64,000 bases of DNA from Rhodospirillaceae bacterium (GCA_947476695.1 CANJRD010000001.1:496001-560000); one strand, 5' to 3'. Counted from the stretch's first letter, positions 1 to 9,557 are shown. The notes: generated by a model not told the origin, from the letters alone. Made by a program: numbers and translations.

Positions 1-816
1 GTGCAGGAACCGGCGGCAGCGTCGATGCCGACGATGGACATCCCCGGCATGCCCGGCGCGCAAATGGGCATGATGAACCTGAGCGACATGTTGGGCGGCA
101 TGATGGGCAACCGCAGCAAGCCGCGCAAAATGAGCGTGCAGCAATCCTACGAAGTGCTGATGCGCGAGGAGTCCGACAAGCTGTTGGATCAAGACACCCT
201 CACCCGCGAAGCCATCCATGCGGTCGAGAACAACGGCATCGTGTTCCTGGACGAGATCGACAAGATCACCGCCCGGCAGGAAACGCGCGGCGGCGACGTC
301 AGCCGCGAGGGCGTGCAGCGCGATCTGTTGCCGCTGATCGAAGGCACCACCGTCTCGACCAAGTATGGTCAGGTGAAGACCGACCACATCCTGTTCATCG
401 CCTCGGGCGCGTTCCACATCGCCAAGCCGTCGGACCTGCTGCCGGAGTTGCAGGGGCGCTTGCCGATCCGTGTCGAGTTGCAGGCCCTGACGCGCGACGA
501 CTTCGTGCGCATCCTGACCGAAACCGAGGTCAGCCTGATCAAGCAGTACAAAGCCTTGCTGGCGACCGAGCAGGTGACGCTGGAATTCGCCGACGATGCC
601 GTGCCGGCGATCGCCGATCTGGCGGCGGAGATCAACACAACGGTCGAGAACATCGGCGCACGGCGCCTGCACACCGTGCTGGAGAAGCTGCTGGAAGACA
701 TCAGCTTCACGGCCACCGACAAGGCCGGCGAGACGTTCCGCGTCGACGCGGCCTATGTGCAGTCGCAGGTGGGCGTGCTGGCCAAGAAGGGCGACCTGAG
801 CCGCTTCATTCTTTAG
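1..816 (+). CDS. hslU: ATP-dependent protease ATPase subunit HslU (5' end outside the window)
   Basis: C-terminal 271 residues of the AAA+ unfoldase that feeds substrates to the HslV peptidase in the cytoplasm. The frame is open to the window edge, so the N-terminus and Walker A lie upstream. Visible are a Met/Gly-rich stretch of the I domain (first ~40 residues), the Walker B segment [11 protein letters not shown], the sensor region around [12 protein letters not shown], the sensor-2 segment [15 protein letters not shown], and the family's terminal DLSRFIL that docks into HslV. The stop TAG (814-816) overlaps the stop of the convergent histidine kinase locus by 3 bases. Confidence 0.96.
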   Translation: MQEPAAASMPTMDIPGMPGAQMGMMNLSDMLGGMMGNRSKPRKMSVQQSYEVLMREESDKLLDQDTLTREAIHAVENNGIVFLDEIDKITARQETRGGDVSREGVQRDLLPLIEGTTVSTKYGQVKTDHILFIASGAFHIAKPSDLLPELQGRLPIRVELQALTRDDFVRILTETEVSLIKQYKALLATEQVTLEFADDAVPAIADLAAEINTTVENIGARRLHTVLEKLLEDISFTATDKAGETFRVDAAYVQSQVGVLAKKGDLSRFIL

Positions 817-2667
817 GTCACGCGGTCTTCATCGAGCATTGAGCGCACCTTCAGCGCGAGATCGTGCTGGCGGAACGGCTTGTGCAGCAGGTTGGGATGT
901 TGGTCGGGGCGGCCCATGTTGAGGTTCACGCTGTCGGCGTGGCCGGACATGAACAGCACTTTCAGATCGGGCATCTGACTGATCGCCGCGTCGGCCAGTT
1001 CGCGGCCGTTGCCGCCGGGCAGCATCACATCCGTCAGCAGAAGGGCCGGGCGCTTCTGTGTGACGAGGTTGCGCGCTTCGCTGATCTATGCGGTGCAAAC
1101 GACGTCGTAGCCGAGCCCTTCGAGCATGCCGGCCGTGAGGGCGCGCACTTCGGCATCGTCTTCGACCACCAGGATCGTCTCGTTGGCCTTGCCGCGCGCG
1201 ATGACGGCGGTCGGTGCGCTGGTCTTGTCCTGGAGGGGCGACACACGCGGCAGATAAATGCGCACCGTCGTGCCGACGCCCACTTCGCTGTGGATGCGTA
1301 AATGACCGCGCAATTGCTTCACCACGCCGTAGACCATGCTGAGGCCAAGCCCTGAGCCCTTGCCCGGTTCCTTGGTGGTAAAGAACGGATCGAAGACGCG
1401 TTCCAAAATTTCCGGCGGCATGCCGGTGCCAGTGTCGGAGACCGCCAGCATCACATATGGGCCGGGGCGCACATCGGCCGGGCGCGCCGTTTGTTCGTCG
1501 AGTTCGGCACAATCGGTTTCGATGGTGAGCGTGCCGCCCGCGGGCATCGCATCGCGGGCGTTGATCGCCAGGTTGAGAAGCGCGCTTTGCAGCTGGCCGG
1601 GATCGACCTCGCACATCCACAGATCGGACTTCGTGATCACCTCGACGGCGATATTGTCGCCGAGCGTACGGTTCAACATCTCAACCGTCTCACGCAGTAG
1701 CTTGTTGAGATCGACCTGTACCGGATCGAGCGGTTGCTTGCGCGCAAACGCGAGCAGGCTTTTCACCAGCTGCGCGCCGCGGTCGGCGCCGCGCACCGCA
1801 GTGGCCACCAGGCGCAGCAATGTGGGCTGGTTCTCTAACGCGGCCTCGAGCAGTTCGAGATTGCCGAGGATGACCATCAGCAGATTGTTGAAGTCGTGCG
1901 CCACGCCACCGGTCAGCTGGCCGATAGCTTCCATCTTCTGGGCCTGGCGGAACTGCTGTTCGACCTGACGGCGGTCGGTGATGTCTTCCGAGAAGCCGAG
2001 CAGGAACTGTGCGCGACCCTGTTCGTCGAAGACGGGCACAATATGCGTCTTCAGGTGACGGATGTGCTGGCCTCGGGCCGTATGGAAACCATCGAAGACG
2101 AAGTGGTGGCGACCCGCGGCCAGCACGCGGCGATCGCGTGTGACGAACTGCTCGGCCTGTTCGCGCGGGAACACCTCGTGGTCGGTCTTGCCGATCAGTT
2201 CGCGGCGGTCATAGCCGAGCAACTGTTCGGCGCCGCGATTGACCAGCACGAAGCGGTTTTCCTTCGCGTCCTTGATGAACAGCATGCCGGGGACGTGTTC
2301 GATCACCAGCTTGAGGAAGGCGCGCGTGCGCACCAGGTCCTCGTCCTTGAGCCTCAGGCTATCGGCGACGGAGGTCAGTTCGGCGATGCGGCTTTCCGCG
2401 TCGGCGATCAGGACTTCGTTGATGCGGCGGAGTTCGGATTTGCCGGCTTCGCGGTAGCGCAGGTGCCGGCGCATCACCACGAACAACAGCACCCCCCACC
2501 GCCACGCTGGCCAGGTAGCTGCCGATCATGACGAACTTGGTGGTTTCGGAACCAGCCGCGCCGAGAGCGAGCCAAGCGGAACCGGCGGTCGCAGCGATCA
2601 GCAGGACGCATGCGCCGAGAAGGCAGCGCCTTAGGGAGTTCGAGGGGGGTCTATTGGTCCGGGACAT
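813..2667 (-). pseudogene. Hybrid sensor histidine kinase, interrupted by a frameshift and an in-frame amber codon
   Basis: Read as one gene this encodes two N-terminal membrane segments (starting MSRTNRPPSN at 2667), a PAS domain, a HisKA H-box ([14 protein letters not shown]), an HATPase domain (N box [11 protein letters not shown]1 DTGTGM, G2 GKGSGLGLS) and a C-terminal receiver domain. Two lesions break it. The membrane region and the PAS-kinase region are in different frames, joined across a run of six C at 2492-2497. The receiver is cut by TAG at 1086-1088, after which the same frame continues to the natural stop at 813-815 with the phosphoacceptor segment LLLTDVMLPGGNGREL and the LHKPF motif. 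The receiver homology on both sides shows it was one gene. Either the gene is decaying or the assembly carries errors; sequence alone cannot decide. Confidence 0.78.
1086..2492 (-). CDS. Longest intact reading frame of the broken histidine kinase (PAS-HisKA-HATPase, partial receiver)
   Basis: 468 residues from a GTG at 2490-2492. It lacks the membrane anchor and ends 16 residues after [15 protein letters not shown], inside the receiver. If expressed it would be a soluble PAS kinase able to autophosphorylate at the H-box histidine but with no complete receiver. The GTG lies directly on the C6 run where the frame breaks, so it is probably not a natural start. This is the kinase core of the locus described at 813-2667. 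Confidence 0.5.
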   Translation of the reverse strand: MLLFVVMRRHLRYREAGKSELRRINEVLIADAESRIAELTSVADSLRLKDEDLVRTRAFLKLVIEHVPGMLFIKDAKENRFVLVNRGAEQLLGYDRRELIGKTDHEVFPREQAEQFVTRDRRVLAAGRHHFVFDGFHTARGQHIRHLKTHIVPVFDEQGRAQFLLGFSEDITDRRQVEQQFRQAQKMEAIGQLTGGVAHDFNNLLMVILGNLELLEAALENQPTLLRLVATAVRGADRGAQLVKSLLAFARKQPLDPVQVDLNKLLRETVEMLNRTLGDNIAVEVITKSDLWMCEVDPGQLQSALLNLAINARDAMPAGGTLTIETDCAELDEQTARPADVRPGPYVMLAVSDTGTGMPPEILERVFDPFFTTKEPGKGSGLGLSMVYGVVKQLRGHLRIHSEVGVGTTVRIYLPRVSPLQDKTSAPTAVIARGKANETILVVEDDAEVRALTAGMLEGLGYDVVCTA

Positions 2668-2773
2668 AGCTCCAGAGGCGCAGAAATGGCCACCCGCCGC
2701 CCTTTGCTAACCACTGAGTCCTTAAGGTGCAACAGCCCCAAAAGGTTTCCTACCTATGATTGTCTGTGGCTAT

Positions 2774-3328
2774 TTAAGCTCGCTGACGCCGCAAAAGCAC
2801 GTAGAGCGCGCCCGAGCCGCCGTCCCGGGAGCGGGCTTCCCGCACCGCCAGGATCGACGGTCGGAGAGACGGGTGGCTCAGCCAATGCATCGCTTCGCTG
2901 CGGATGCGCCCCTTCCCCTCGGATCCGCCGCCTTTTCCGGTGACGATCAGCACACAGCGTAAGCCGCCCTGTGCGGCGCGGCGCAGGAACCGATCGACGG
3001 CCATATGAGCCTCGCTGACGGTATGACCGTGCAGGTCGAGCTTGGCGTCGATGTCCATCTGGCCGCGGCTGAATCGCTGCGCGGTGCGCCGGTCGATCCC
3101 GGCCGTGGCCCCGAGCGCGAGCGGCGCAGGACGCACGGGCGGACGGGCCGGTGTTGGCGCCGGGGGCGCGATGATTTCGGCGGCTCGTTTGGGCGGCGGC
3201 GGCGGTTCGGGCGTGGGATGACGCGCGGTGCGCAGAACGGAGTGGGGGTGCTGCGGCGCGACGTCGCGCGTCACATACCGCCACAGGGCCAGTTCTTCTT
3301 CGGTGGGTTCACGGCGCGCGCGGCTCAT
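2774..3328 (-). CDS. Smr-domain protein (MutS2 C-terminal-like)
   Basis: 184 residues. The N-terminal half is a Pro/Ala-rich linker (PEPPPPPKR, PPAPTPARPP). The C-terminal Smr domain begins near residue 95 with the DLHGHTVSEA motif, followed by VLIVTGKGG and a conserved end ALYVLLRR. Smr domains are small nucleases or nucleic-acid-binding modules; the substrate of this free-standing form is not known. It sits 24 bases downstream of a small membrane protein and next to mltA, a conserved alphaproteobacterial neighbourhood. Confidence 0.9.
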   Translation of the reverse strand: MSRARREPTEEELALWRYVTRDVAPQHPHSVLRTARHPTPEPPPPPKRAAEIIAPPAPTPARPPVRPAPLALGATAGIDRRTAQRFSRGQMDIDAKLDLHGHTVSEAHMAVDRFLRRAAQGGLRCVLIVTGKGGGSEGKGRIRSEAMHWLSHPSLRPSILAVREARSRDGGSGALYVLLRRQRA

Positions 3329-3352
3329 CGCCGGTTTTCGCCCGCGCGGGCG

Positions 3353-3910
3353 CTAGATGTCGAGCTGTTTGAGCTTGGCGGTCTCGGCATCGTCGTCTTC
3401 GCCGCGCGGACGATTGAAGGCGTTGTACATCTCGGCGCCCTCGATCTCCATTTCCGGCAGGTAGCGCGTCACAAAGGCGCGCCAGTCGCCGTCAGGCGAA
3501 ACGCAGCGTGTCTTGTTCATGTAATTGAGCGTGATCACGAGGCCGCCAAGTTTCCACAAGACGTTCCAGTTGTGGAGATTGTCGATGGCGGCATCGAGGG
3601 CGCGGCGATAGAGACGCTGCGCGATCCAGGGCCGCACGAGGAAAAGATAGAACATCACGCCGAACACCATCGCGGCGGTGCCGATCAGCATGCCCATGGG
3701 CCAGGAGACGAAGATCACCACGGCCAGCGAGGCGGTCAGGATGATCAACAGCGGGCCGACATTCTCCCACGGATCCCAGACCGGCGACTTCGGGTGATTA
3801 AGACGGTCGAAGTCGACGAAAATGCCAATGCGGTCGGCCTGATAGGACTCGATCAGGCGCGCATATAAGGCGCGATCTCGCTTCTTTTCGCCGGGCGGCT
3901 TCGTGTTCAT
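3353..3910 (-). CDS. Conserved membrane protein of unknown function
   Basis: 185 residues, ATG start. A hydrophilic N-terminal ~50 residues is followed by two adjacent membrane segments (around VGPLLIILTASLAVVIFVSW and IGTAAMVFGVMFYLFLVRPW), then a soluble C-terminal domain. I do not recognise a named domain. Its place between mltA and the Smr gene, in the same direction, suggests cotranscription with envelope genes, but no function follows from the sequence. Confidence 0.75.
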   Translation of the reverse strand: MNTKPPGEKKRDRALYARLIESYQADRIGIFVDFDRLNHPKSPVWDPWENVGPLLIILTASLAVVIFVSWPMGMLIGTAAMVFGVMFYLFLVRPWIAQRLYRRALDAAIDNLHNWNVLWKLGGLVITLNYMNKTRCVSPDGDWRAFVTRYLPEMEIEGAEMYNAFNRPRGEDDDAETAKLKQLDI

Positions 3911-3960
3911 GATTTCCGAAAGGTAAGCTGCGAGTGCTTACCTAAAGCTAAATGCGCCGC

Positions 3961-5211
3961 TTATGAAGCCTGCGGGAGCAAAATGGCGTAGCGCCCACGA
4001 CTTTTCATGCGCGCCGCTTTCTGGAAGGCGGCTTCGCCGGTGCCCCAAAAGTAATCGCCACGGACCGCGCCGGTGATCGCAGCACCGATATCCTGGGCGA
4101 AGACCAGACGCTGCAAGGTCTTACCGTCGGGATCGACACTGGCCAACCACAGCGGCGCGCCGAGCGGCACGACCTCGGGATCGACGGCCAAGGATCGCCC
4201 CGCCGTCAGCGGCACGCCGAGCGCACCGATGGGACCGCCGGCATCGTCGGGCCGCAACTGGAAGAAGATGAAGCGGCCGTTCTCACGCATATAGCGCGCC
4301 GCGTCTTCGGGATGCGCGCGCAACCAGGTGCGCACATTGTCCATGGTCGCTTCACCCGCCTTCAACACGCCGGCCTTCAGCAGAATGCTGCCGATGCCTT
4401 GGAAGCGTTGACCGTTGCTGCCGGCGAACCCGAGCCGCATCCGATCGCCATCGGTGAGCGTGACGCGGCCCGAGCCTTGGATGTGCAAGATGTGCACGTC
4501 GACCGGATCTTCGGCCCACAGCACGACATCGGCGGCGTTGGCCACCGCGCCGGCGTCGATCTCGGCCCGTGTGAAATAGGGCACGAAACGCGGGCGATCC
4601 TTCTCGGTACTGACGCGGCCGATGATCTGGCGTGGCACGCCTTGCGGCACATTCGTCATGAAAGCCGAGAGATCGGCGGATACCAGATCGCGCGGCATAC
4701 CGTAGATGGGCACGGTGTGTTTGGCGTCGCGCCTCAGCGATCCTCGCAGTTCGCTTTCGTAGTAGCCGGTGAACGTGCCCTGATCTTCGCCGTCGCTCGA
4801 CGTCACAGCGAAAGGCTCGAACACGCGCGTCAGCGCGGCGCGGAAAGCGACATCGTCCGCCGTGTTTAAAACCGCGTCGCAAGCCGCGCGCCAGAGTTTG
4901 ACGGGACGCGCCGTATCGCCCTGGCCGACGATGGCTTCGGGATCGCGCGCGGCGAATACCTTGCAGGATTTCTCCAGCGTCTCGCGCGCCGCCAGCAGGT
5001 CATCATCCTGCCAACCCGCCAGCATGCTGTAGGGCACCGCCTTGTAGATCGCCTTCGCGACCGGCGCGGTCGCAGGCGACGAGGATGATGGCGGTGCGGA
5101 CGGCGGCAGCGCTTCACGCGGCGCGGCGAAATAACCCGCGCCGAAACCGACGGCGAGCGCGAGCGCGGCCGTGGCGGCAAGTTGGATTGAGAGGCGGACG
5201 GAAGAGCGCAT
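3961..5211 (-). CDS. mltA: Membrane-bound lytic murein transglycosylase A
   Basis: 416 residues. An N-terminal membrane/signal segment (LAATAALALAVGFGAGYFAA) without a clear lipobox is followed by a Pro/Ser-rich linker, then the MltA barrel (GTFTGYYESELRGS; HIQGSGRVTL) and the C-terminal 3D domain ending FAQDIGAAITGAVRGDYFWG, which carries the family's catalytic aspartate region. The enzyme cleaves peptidoglycan glycan strands to 1,6-anhydro products in the periplasm. It lies 25 bases downstream of the Tim44-like gene in a leftward run, the usual alphaproteobacterial pairing. Confidence 0.93.
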   Translation of the reverse strand: MRSSVRLSIQLAATAALALAVGFGAGYFAAPREALPPSAPPSSSSPATAPVAKAIYKAVPYSMLAGWQDDDLLAARETLEKSCKVFAARDPEAIVGQGDTARPVKLWRAACDAVLNTADDVAFRAALTRVFEPFAVTSSDGEDQGTFTGYYESELRGSLRRDAKHTVPIYGMPRDLVSADLSAFMTNVPQGVPRQIIGRVSTEKDRPRFVPYFTRAEIDAGAVANAADVVLWAEDPVDVHILHIQGSGRVTLTDGDRMRLGFAGSNGQRFQGIGSILLKAGVLKAGEATMDNVRTWLRAHPEDAARYMRENGRFIFFQLRPDDAGGPIGALGVPLTAGRSLAVDPEVVPLGAPLWLASVDPDGKTLQRLVFAQDIGAAITGAVRGDYFWGTGEAAFQKAARMKSRGRYAILLPQAS

Positions 5212-5236
5212 CAGCGCGCGAAGGGACGCGCGCCGA

Positions 5237-5938
5237 TCATTCCACGCTATGCGTGGCGATCAAGGCCCAGTTCGGATCGCGGCTGGCCGTATCGCGCGAG
5301 AACGTCCAGATATCGGTGACGGATTCGACGTTGTTGCGGTCGCCTTCGATGACCTTGCCGTCGCGATCCTTGACGATATTGACCTGTTCGCTTTGGAAGC
5401 GCACGGCGACGATGGCGCGGGTGTCTTGCATCTCCACGCTTTCGAGGCGGGGCGGCTTCAAGACGACGAGCTCGGTATCCATCGTCTCGCCGCGTTCCTC
5501 GCGATCCTGGATCGCGGCGGCGAAGCGCGAGAACACGTCGGCGCTGAGCAGCGGCTTCAACGTGTCGGTGTCATGCTTGGCGAAAGCCGCCACGATCATC
5601 TCGAAAGCCTTGCCCGCGCCTTCAAGGAAGCGGCTGGGAGAGAAGTTCGGATCGGCAAGCTTGATCTGGACAAGGCCCGCTTCGAGTGGCGTGCCCTGAT
5701 ACATCGGTTCGATATCGGCGGCGTCGCGCGGACGGCGCGCGCCCGGCAAGGTCACGACATTGTCGGGACGGTCGTTAGCGGGACGCTCGGTACCGCCGAA
5801 CGCATCCGGCGTATTGCCGCTTTGCGGTTCGCGCGGGTCAAGCCCGGTGCGGCGCCCGAGGGTGTTGCGCAACCGAAGCACGACAAACCCGGCCACCATG
5901 GCCAGGATGATAATGTCGATGAACTGGAAGCCTTCCAT
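5237..5938 (-). CDS. Tim44-like domain protein
   Basis: About 233 residues when started at the ATG giving MEGFQFIDIIILAM, which places the single N-terminal membrane helix at the very start as usual; the open frame upstream to 6037 looks non-coding. A polar linker is followed by the Tim44-like fold (ILEGAGKAFEMIVAAFAKHD, then SVEMQDTRAIVAVRFQSEQ and VTDIWTFSRD). Bacterial Tim44-like proteins are inner-membrane anchored and their role is unclear. Position between secB and mltA is conserved in alphaproteobacteria. Confidence 0.88.
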   Translation of the reverse strand: MEGFQFIDIIILAMVAGFVVLRLRNTLGRRTGLDPREPQSGNTPDAFGGTERPANDRPDNVVTLPGARRPRDAADIEPMYQGTPLEAGLVQIKLADPNFSPSRFLEGAGKAFEMIVAAFAKHDTDTLKPLLSADVFSRFAAAIQDREERGETMDTELVVLKPPRLESVEMQDTRAIVAVRFQSEQVNIVKDRDGKVIEGDRNNVESVTDIWTFSRDTASRDPNWALIATHSVE

Positions 5939-6192
5939 CAGATCGCGGCCCAGGTGGGTGTTCGGCGGCGGATTGACGTCAAAACACCGGCCGGGGGGTG
6001 AGGTATTCGAACGCCGATCAGCGTCCGCTCGACCCACTAACGCCTAAGTTAGGACCTCGGCCCCCAAAGGGCAAGGATGCCCCGCAAAACGTGAACGCCC
6101 GCGCTGGTCTCGCCGCCGCGGATTCCGGGCCCGCTTGTTCATGACAACGAAGCATGTTAGTCGCCTGCCGGCCCGAACCGGAGATCAGAGTC

Positions 6193-6696
6193 ATGAGCGA
6201 AGACGCCCCCCAGGACGCCGAGTCACAGCTGCCGCCCGTCCGTATGGTCGCGCAGTACATCAAGGACTTGTCGTTCGAGGTCCCGGGTGCCCCGGAAGTC
6301 TATTCCGCGCTTCGCGAAAGCCCGCCGGAAATCCCGATCGGCCTGGACACCTCTATGCGCCACCTGTCCGAGGGCAACTATGAAGTCGTCCTAAAGGTGA
6401 ACATCGAGGCCACGGTTGCGGGCCGCACGGCCTTCATCTTCGAGCTCGCCTACGGCTGCGTGGTCGAGGTCAACGAGCAGATCGTGCCCAACGAAGCCAT
6501 CCATCCGCTGATGCTGATCGAAATCCCGCGCCAGTTGTTCCCGTTCGCGCGGCAGCTTGTCTGCGATATGACCCTGGGCGGTGGTTTCCCGCCGCTGATG
6601 CTGCAGATGGTCGATTTCGCCCAGATCTATCAGGCGAAGTTCGGCGTCGCCGGGCAGCCCTTGGAAACCCCGCCGGCCGGCGCGGCCATCAACTAA
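6193..6696 (+). CDS. secB: Protein-export chaperone SecB
   Basis: 167 residues. Keeps preproteins unfolded and hands them to SecA. The ATG at 6193 (MSEDAPQDAE) follows a GAGATCAGAG purine stretch and gives the usual length; an upstream ATG at 6154 adds unrelated residues. Visible family segments are VAQYIKDLSFEVPGAP, the acidic-hydrophobic core and FPFARQLVCDMTLGGGFPPL. Its stop TAA overlaps the stop of the convergent dnaQ gene. Confidence 0.96.
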   Translation: MSEDAPQDAESQLPPVRMVAQYIKDLSFEVPGAPEVYSALRESPPEIPIGLDTSMRHLSEGNYEVVLKVNIEATVAGRTAFIFELAYGCVVEVNEQIVPNEAIHPLMLIEIPRQLFPFARQLVCDMTLGGGFPPLMLQMVDFAQIYQAKFGVAGQPLETPPAGAAIN

Positions 6697-7400
6697 GCAT
6701 TCGTCGCGGCAGCGGCGTCACGGACCCAGATCGGGTCCTTGAGGCGCTTGAGGAAGGCGTCGTGCGCGGATTCTTCCTCCGCGCTGGGCGCATGCGGGCG
6801 TATCGGCCTTGCGACCACGATGGGTTGACCGCCTTGCGCCGTCTGCGCCTGGGTCGAGCCCGCGGCGGCATTCAGCATCAGGCCCGGCTCACGGCCACCC
6901 ACCAGTTCGAGATAAACCTTCGCCAGCAGTTCGGCGTCGAGCAGCGCGCCGTGCTTGGTGCGATGGGTGGTATCGACCTGGAAGCGGCGGCAAAGCGCGT
7001 CAAGGCTGGCTTGGGCGCCGGGGAACTTGCGCCGCGCGATATCGACCGTGTCGATCACGCGTTCCGTCGACAACAGCTCGCGGCCCGCGCGCTGCAGTTC
7101 CGCATTCAAAAAGCCGACGTCGAAGCCGGCGTTATGCGCCACAAGCGGCGCGCCATCGATGAAGGCCAGCAGTTCGTCGCAGATGGCGGCGAACACCGGC
7201 TTGTCGGCGAGAAAGGCCGCGCTGATGCCATGGACGCGCTCGGCCTCCGGCGGCATGTCGCGCTCGGGATTGATGTAGACCTGATAGGTGCGGCCCGTCG
7301 GCAGGTGATTGAAGATCTCAACCGCGCCGATTTCGACCACCCGATCGCCGCCGCGCGCGCTCAGCCCGGTCGTTTCGGTATCGATGATGATCTGCCGCAC
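6693..7400 (-). CDS. dnaQ: DNA polymerase III epsilon subunit (3'-5' proofreading exonuclease)
   Basis: 235 residues. The DEDDh exonuclease motifs are present: Exo I IDTETTG at residues 6-12, Exo II region LVAHNAGFDVGFLN, and Exo III HGALLDAELLAKVY. A tail rich in Ala, Gln and Pro follows, where the family binds the alpha subunit. It removes misincorporated bases in the replisome. It belongs to the leftward dnaQ-coaE-aroE-maf-PPDK regulator group beside the origin. Confidence 0.96.
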   Translation of the reverse strand: MRQIIIDTETTGLSARGGDRVVEIGAVEIFNHLPTGRTYQVYINPERDMPPEAERVHGISAAFLADKPVFAAICDELLAFIDGAPLVAHNAGFDVGFLNAELQRAGRELLSTERVIDTVDIARRKFPGAQASLDALCRRFQVDTTHRTKHGALLDAELLAKVYLELVGGREPGLMLNAAAGSTQAQTAQGGQPIVVARPIRPHAPSAEEESAHDAFLKRLKDPIWVRDAAAATNA

Positions 7401-7427
7401 GGGTGAATCCTTGGACGCGTCGTCGCT

Positions 7428-8108
7428 TCAGCTTGTGCGCTTAAGATGGCGCAAGGGAGTCAGGCGGCGCAAGGCCTCGCGTTTGCCCAAGCCTGACGGG
7501 ACGATGACGAAAGCCTGACGGCGCTTGCTGTGATCGGACATCTGGCGCGCCAGGATGCCTTTGAGCTTTTCGGGCGTCATGCCCTTACGCCCCATCGCGC
7601 GCTGGCGTTGCAGGAACGCCGGCGCCGTGACGACCACGACGATGTCGACATCCTTGTCCGCGCCGGTTTCGAACAGCAGCGGAATGTCGAGCACGACCAC
7701 CGGCGCTTTAAGCAGCGCCGCGTTCATCAGGAATTGCCGGCGCGTCGCACCGATTTTCGGATGCAGGATGCCTTCGAGGCGCGCAAGTGCCTCGGGCTTG
7801 CTGAACACCGCGCGCGCCAGCGCTTCGCGGTCGAGGCCCATCGGGCCGACGACGCCGGAGAACGCCACGGCGATCTCAGGCAGGGCGGCCCCGCCCTGCG
7901 CCGTGAGGCTGCGCGCCGCGGCATCGGAATCGAAGACTGGCCAGCCGAAGCGGCGCATCATCGCCGCCGTGGTCGATTTCCCCATCGCGATGGAGCCGGT
8001 CAGCCCAATGACGATGAAAGGCCATGTGCGTTTTTGCCGCCGCCCGTGACGACGGCCGAAGCTGACAGGCCAGCTGCGCTGTGCAGCGCGTGTCGCTTTC
8101 GCGCTCAC
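7428..8108 (-). CDS. coaE: Dephospho-CoA kinase
   Basis: 226 residues. Last step of CoA synthesis, phosphorylating the ribose 3'-OH of dephospho-CoA. The Walker A motif GLTGSIAMGKST starts near residue 35, with VFDSDAAAR and the VVVLDIPLLFETGAD lid region following. The start is a GTG at 8106-8108 that overlaps the aroE stop as GTGA, a coupling arrangement; it leaves ~30 residues of basic leader before the P-loop, and no ATG, GTG or TTG closer to the domain was found. The family is usually ~200 residues, so the true start is the least certain part. Confidence 0.93.
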   Translation of the reverse strand: MSAKATRAAQRSWPVSFGRRHGRRQKRTWPFIVIGLTGSIAMGKSTTAAMMRRFGWPVFDSDAAARSLTAQGGAALPEIAVAFSGVVGPMGLDREALARAVFSKPEALARLEGILHPKIGATRRQFLMNAALLKAPVVVLDIPLLFETGADKDVDIVVVVTAPAFLQRQRAMGRKGMTPEKLKGILARQMSDHSKRRQAFVIVPSGLGKREALRRLTPLRHLKRTS

Positions 8109-8959
8109 GCCTTGCTCGGAAGAGAAGGACCCAAAATATGCGTCCGCAAACCGGGCGTGACTTCGGGCTTCACGCCGAACCAGGCCTGGAACGCCGGCTG
8201 CGCCTGATACAGCAACATGCCGAGGCCATCGACGACGTGATTTCCCCGCGCGCGGCCCGCGGCCAGCAGCGGCGTTTCCAGCGGTGCGTAGACGATGTCG
8301 TGCACGATCGCCGTTGTCGGCAGCGCCGCGAGATCGATCTCAAGCGCGGGCTGGCCGGTCATGCCCAGGGTGGTGGTGTTCACGACCAGACCGGCAGCGC
8401 TGAGTTCCTGCGACCGCGCAGCCCAATCGCGCACGCAGACCGCCTTGCCCATGCGCGCCGCTAAGGTTTCAGCCCGTTCGCGATTTCTGTTGAGCAGCCG
8501 CACTTCGGTGCATCCGGCATCGACCAGCGCGGCGCAGACCGCGCGCGCGGCGCCACCGGCGCCCAGCACCACAGCAGGCGCGGCACTGGCACTGTACTGC
8601 GGCGCACCGGCTTTGAGGTTCGCCATGAACCCGAACGCGTCGGTGTTCGTGCCGCGCAGCTTGCCGTCCGTGGTCACGATAATTGTATTGATCGCGCCGA
8701 TGCGCTTCGCGATCTCGTCGATCTCATCGACGACGCGCAGCGCTTCTTCCTTATGGGGCACCGTGAGATTGACGCCCGCGAAGCCCAGCGCGGGCAGCGC
8801 CCGCAATGCCGTCGCCAGATCTTCCGGCTTCACCGCGAGCGGCACATAAGCACCGTCTAGCTTGAGCTCGTTGATCCAATAATTGTGCAGCGCCGGGGAT
8901 TTGGAATGACCGATCGGCCATCCCATCACGCCCGCGACTTTCGCTTTCCCCGTCAGCAT
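8105..8959 (-). CDS. aroE: Shikimate dehydrogenase (NADP+)
   Basis: 284 residues. Reduces 3-dehydroshikimate to shikimate in aromatic amino acid synthesis. Start at ATG 8957-8959 (MLTGKAKVAGVMG), one base after the maf stop, because the conserved N-terminus VMGWPIGHSKSPALHN begins right after it. The catalytic Lys is in NLTVPHKEEA, the substrate Asp in GTNTDAFGFM, and the Rossmann motif is VVLGAGGAARA. It is coupled to maf upstream and coaE downstream. Confidence 0.96.
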   Translation of the reverse strand: MLTGKAKVAGVMGWPIGHSKSPALHNYWINELKLDGAYVPLAVKPEDLATALRALPALGFAGVNLTVPHKEEALRVVDEIDEIAKRIGAINTIIVTTDGKLRGTNTDAFGFMANLKAGAPQYSASAAPAVVLGAGGAARAVCAALVDAGCTEVRLLNRNRERAETLAARMGKAVCVRDWAARSQELSAAGLVVNTTTLGMTGQPALEIDLAALPTTAIVHDIVYAPLETPLLAAGRARGNHVVDGLGMLLYQAQPAFQAWFGVKPEVTPGLRTHILGPSLPSKA

Positions 8960-8960
8960 C

Positions 8961-9557
8961 TCAGGATGGAACCACGTGATGGGCCCGGAGGAAAGCCAGA
9001 AGCGGCAACAGCGGCAGGCCGAGGATGGTGAAGAAGTCGCCTTCGACCGTGTGGAATAATTGGCTGCCACGACCTTCGAGCTGATACGCGCCGACCGATG
9101 TCAGGGCCGCCGCGCCGACTTCGGCAAGATAGCCTTGCACGAACGCACGGTCGAAGCGGCGCATGGTCAGCCGCGGCGTGGCGATCTGATGCCAGATGCG
9201 CTGACCGCCCAGCGCGACCACCGCCGCCGTGGGCAAGGTGTGCGTCTTGCCGGCCAGGGTCAGCAATTGTTCTTCGGCACGCGCGAGATCAGCAGGTTTG
9301 TCGAACCAGGCACCCTCGCATTCGAGCATTTGATCGGCGCCGATGACCAAGGCTTGCGGATAGCGCCGTGAGATTGCCACGGCTTTCATTTCCGCCAGCG
9401 TTTCGGCGCAGGCGCTGACCGGCGCCCCATCTGCGCGCAGGCTTTGCTTGATCGCGTCTTCGTCGACATGCGCGGGCTCGACCGTGAATACGACGCCGGC
9501 GGCGGTGAGCAGCCGCGCGCGGCTTACGCTGGCGGAGGCAAGGATGACAGGTGTCAT
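8961..9557 (-). CDS. maf: Maf-family nucleoside triphosphate pyrophosphatase
   Basis: 198 residues. Maf proteins hydrolyse non-canonical or specific nucleoside triphosphates to monophosphates. The N-terminal signature is LASASVSRARLL, with the metal-site acidic segment VIGADQML and the GAYQLEGRGSQLF region. The ATG overlaps the stop of the upstream PPDK-regulator gene (TAATG), and aroE follows directly, so translation is probably coupled. Confidence 0.93.
   Translation of the reverse strand: MTPVILASASVSRARLLTAAGVVFTVEPAHVDEDAIKQSLRADGAPVSACAETLAEMKAVAISRRYPQALVIGADQMLECEGAWFDKPADLARAEEQLLTLAGKTHTLPTAAVVALGGQRIWHQIATPRLTMRRFDRAFVQGYLAEVGAAALTSVGAYQLEGRGSQLFHTVEGDFFTILGLPLLPLLAFLRAHHVVPS

Noticed and set aside
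829-1620. 263-codon frame overlapping the histidine kinase in another frame
   Set aside because: Arg/Pro-rich shadow; the kinase motifs are in the other minus-strand frame.
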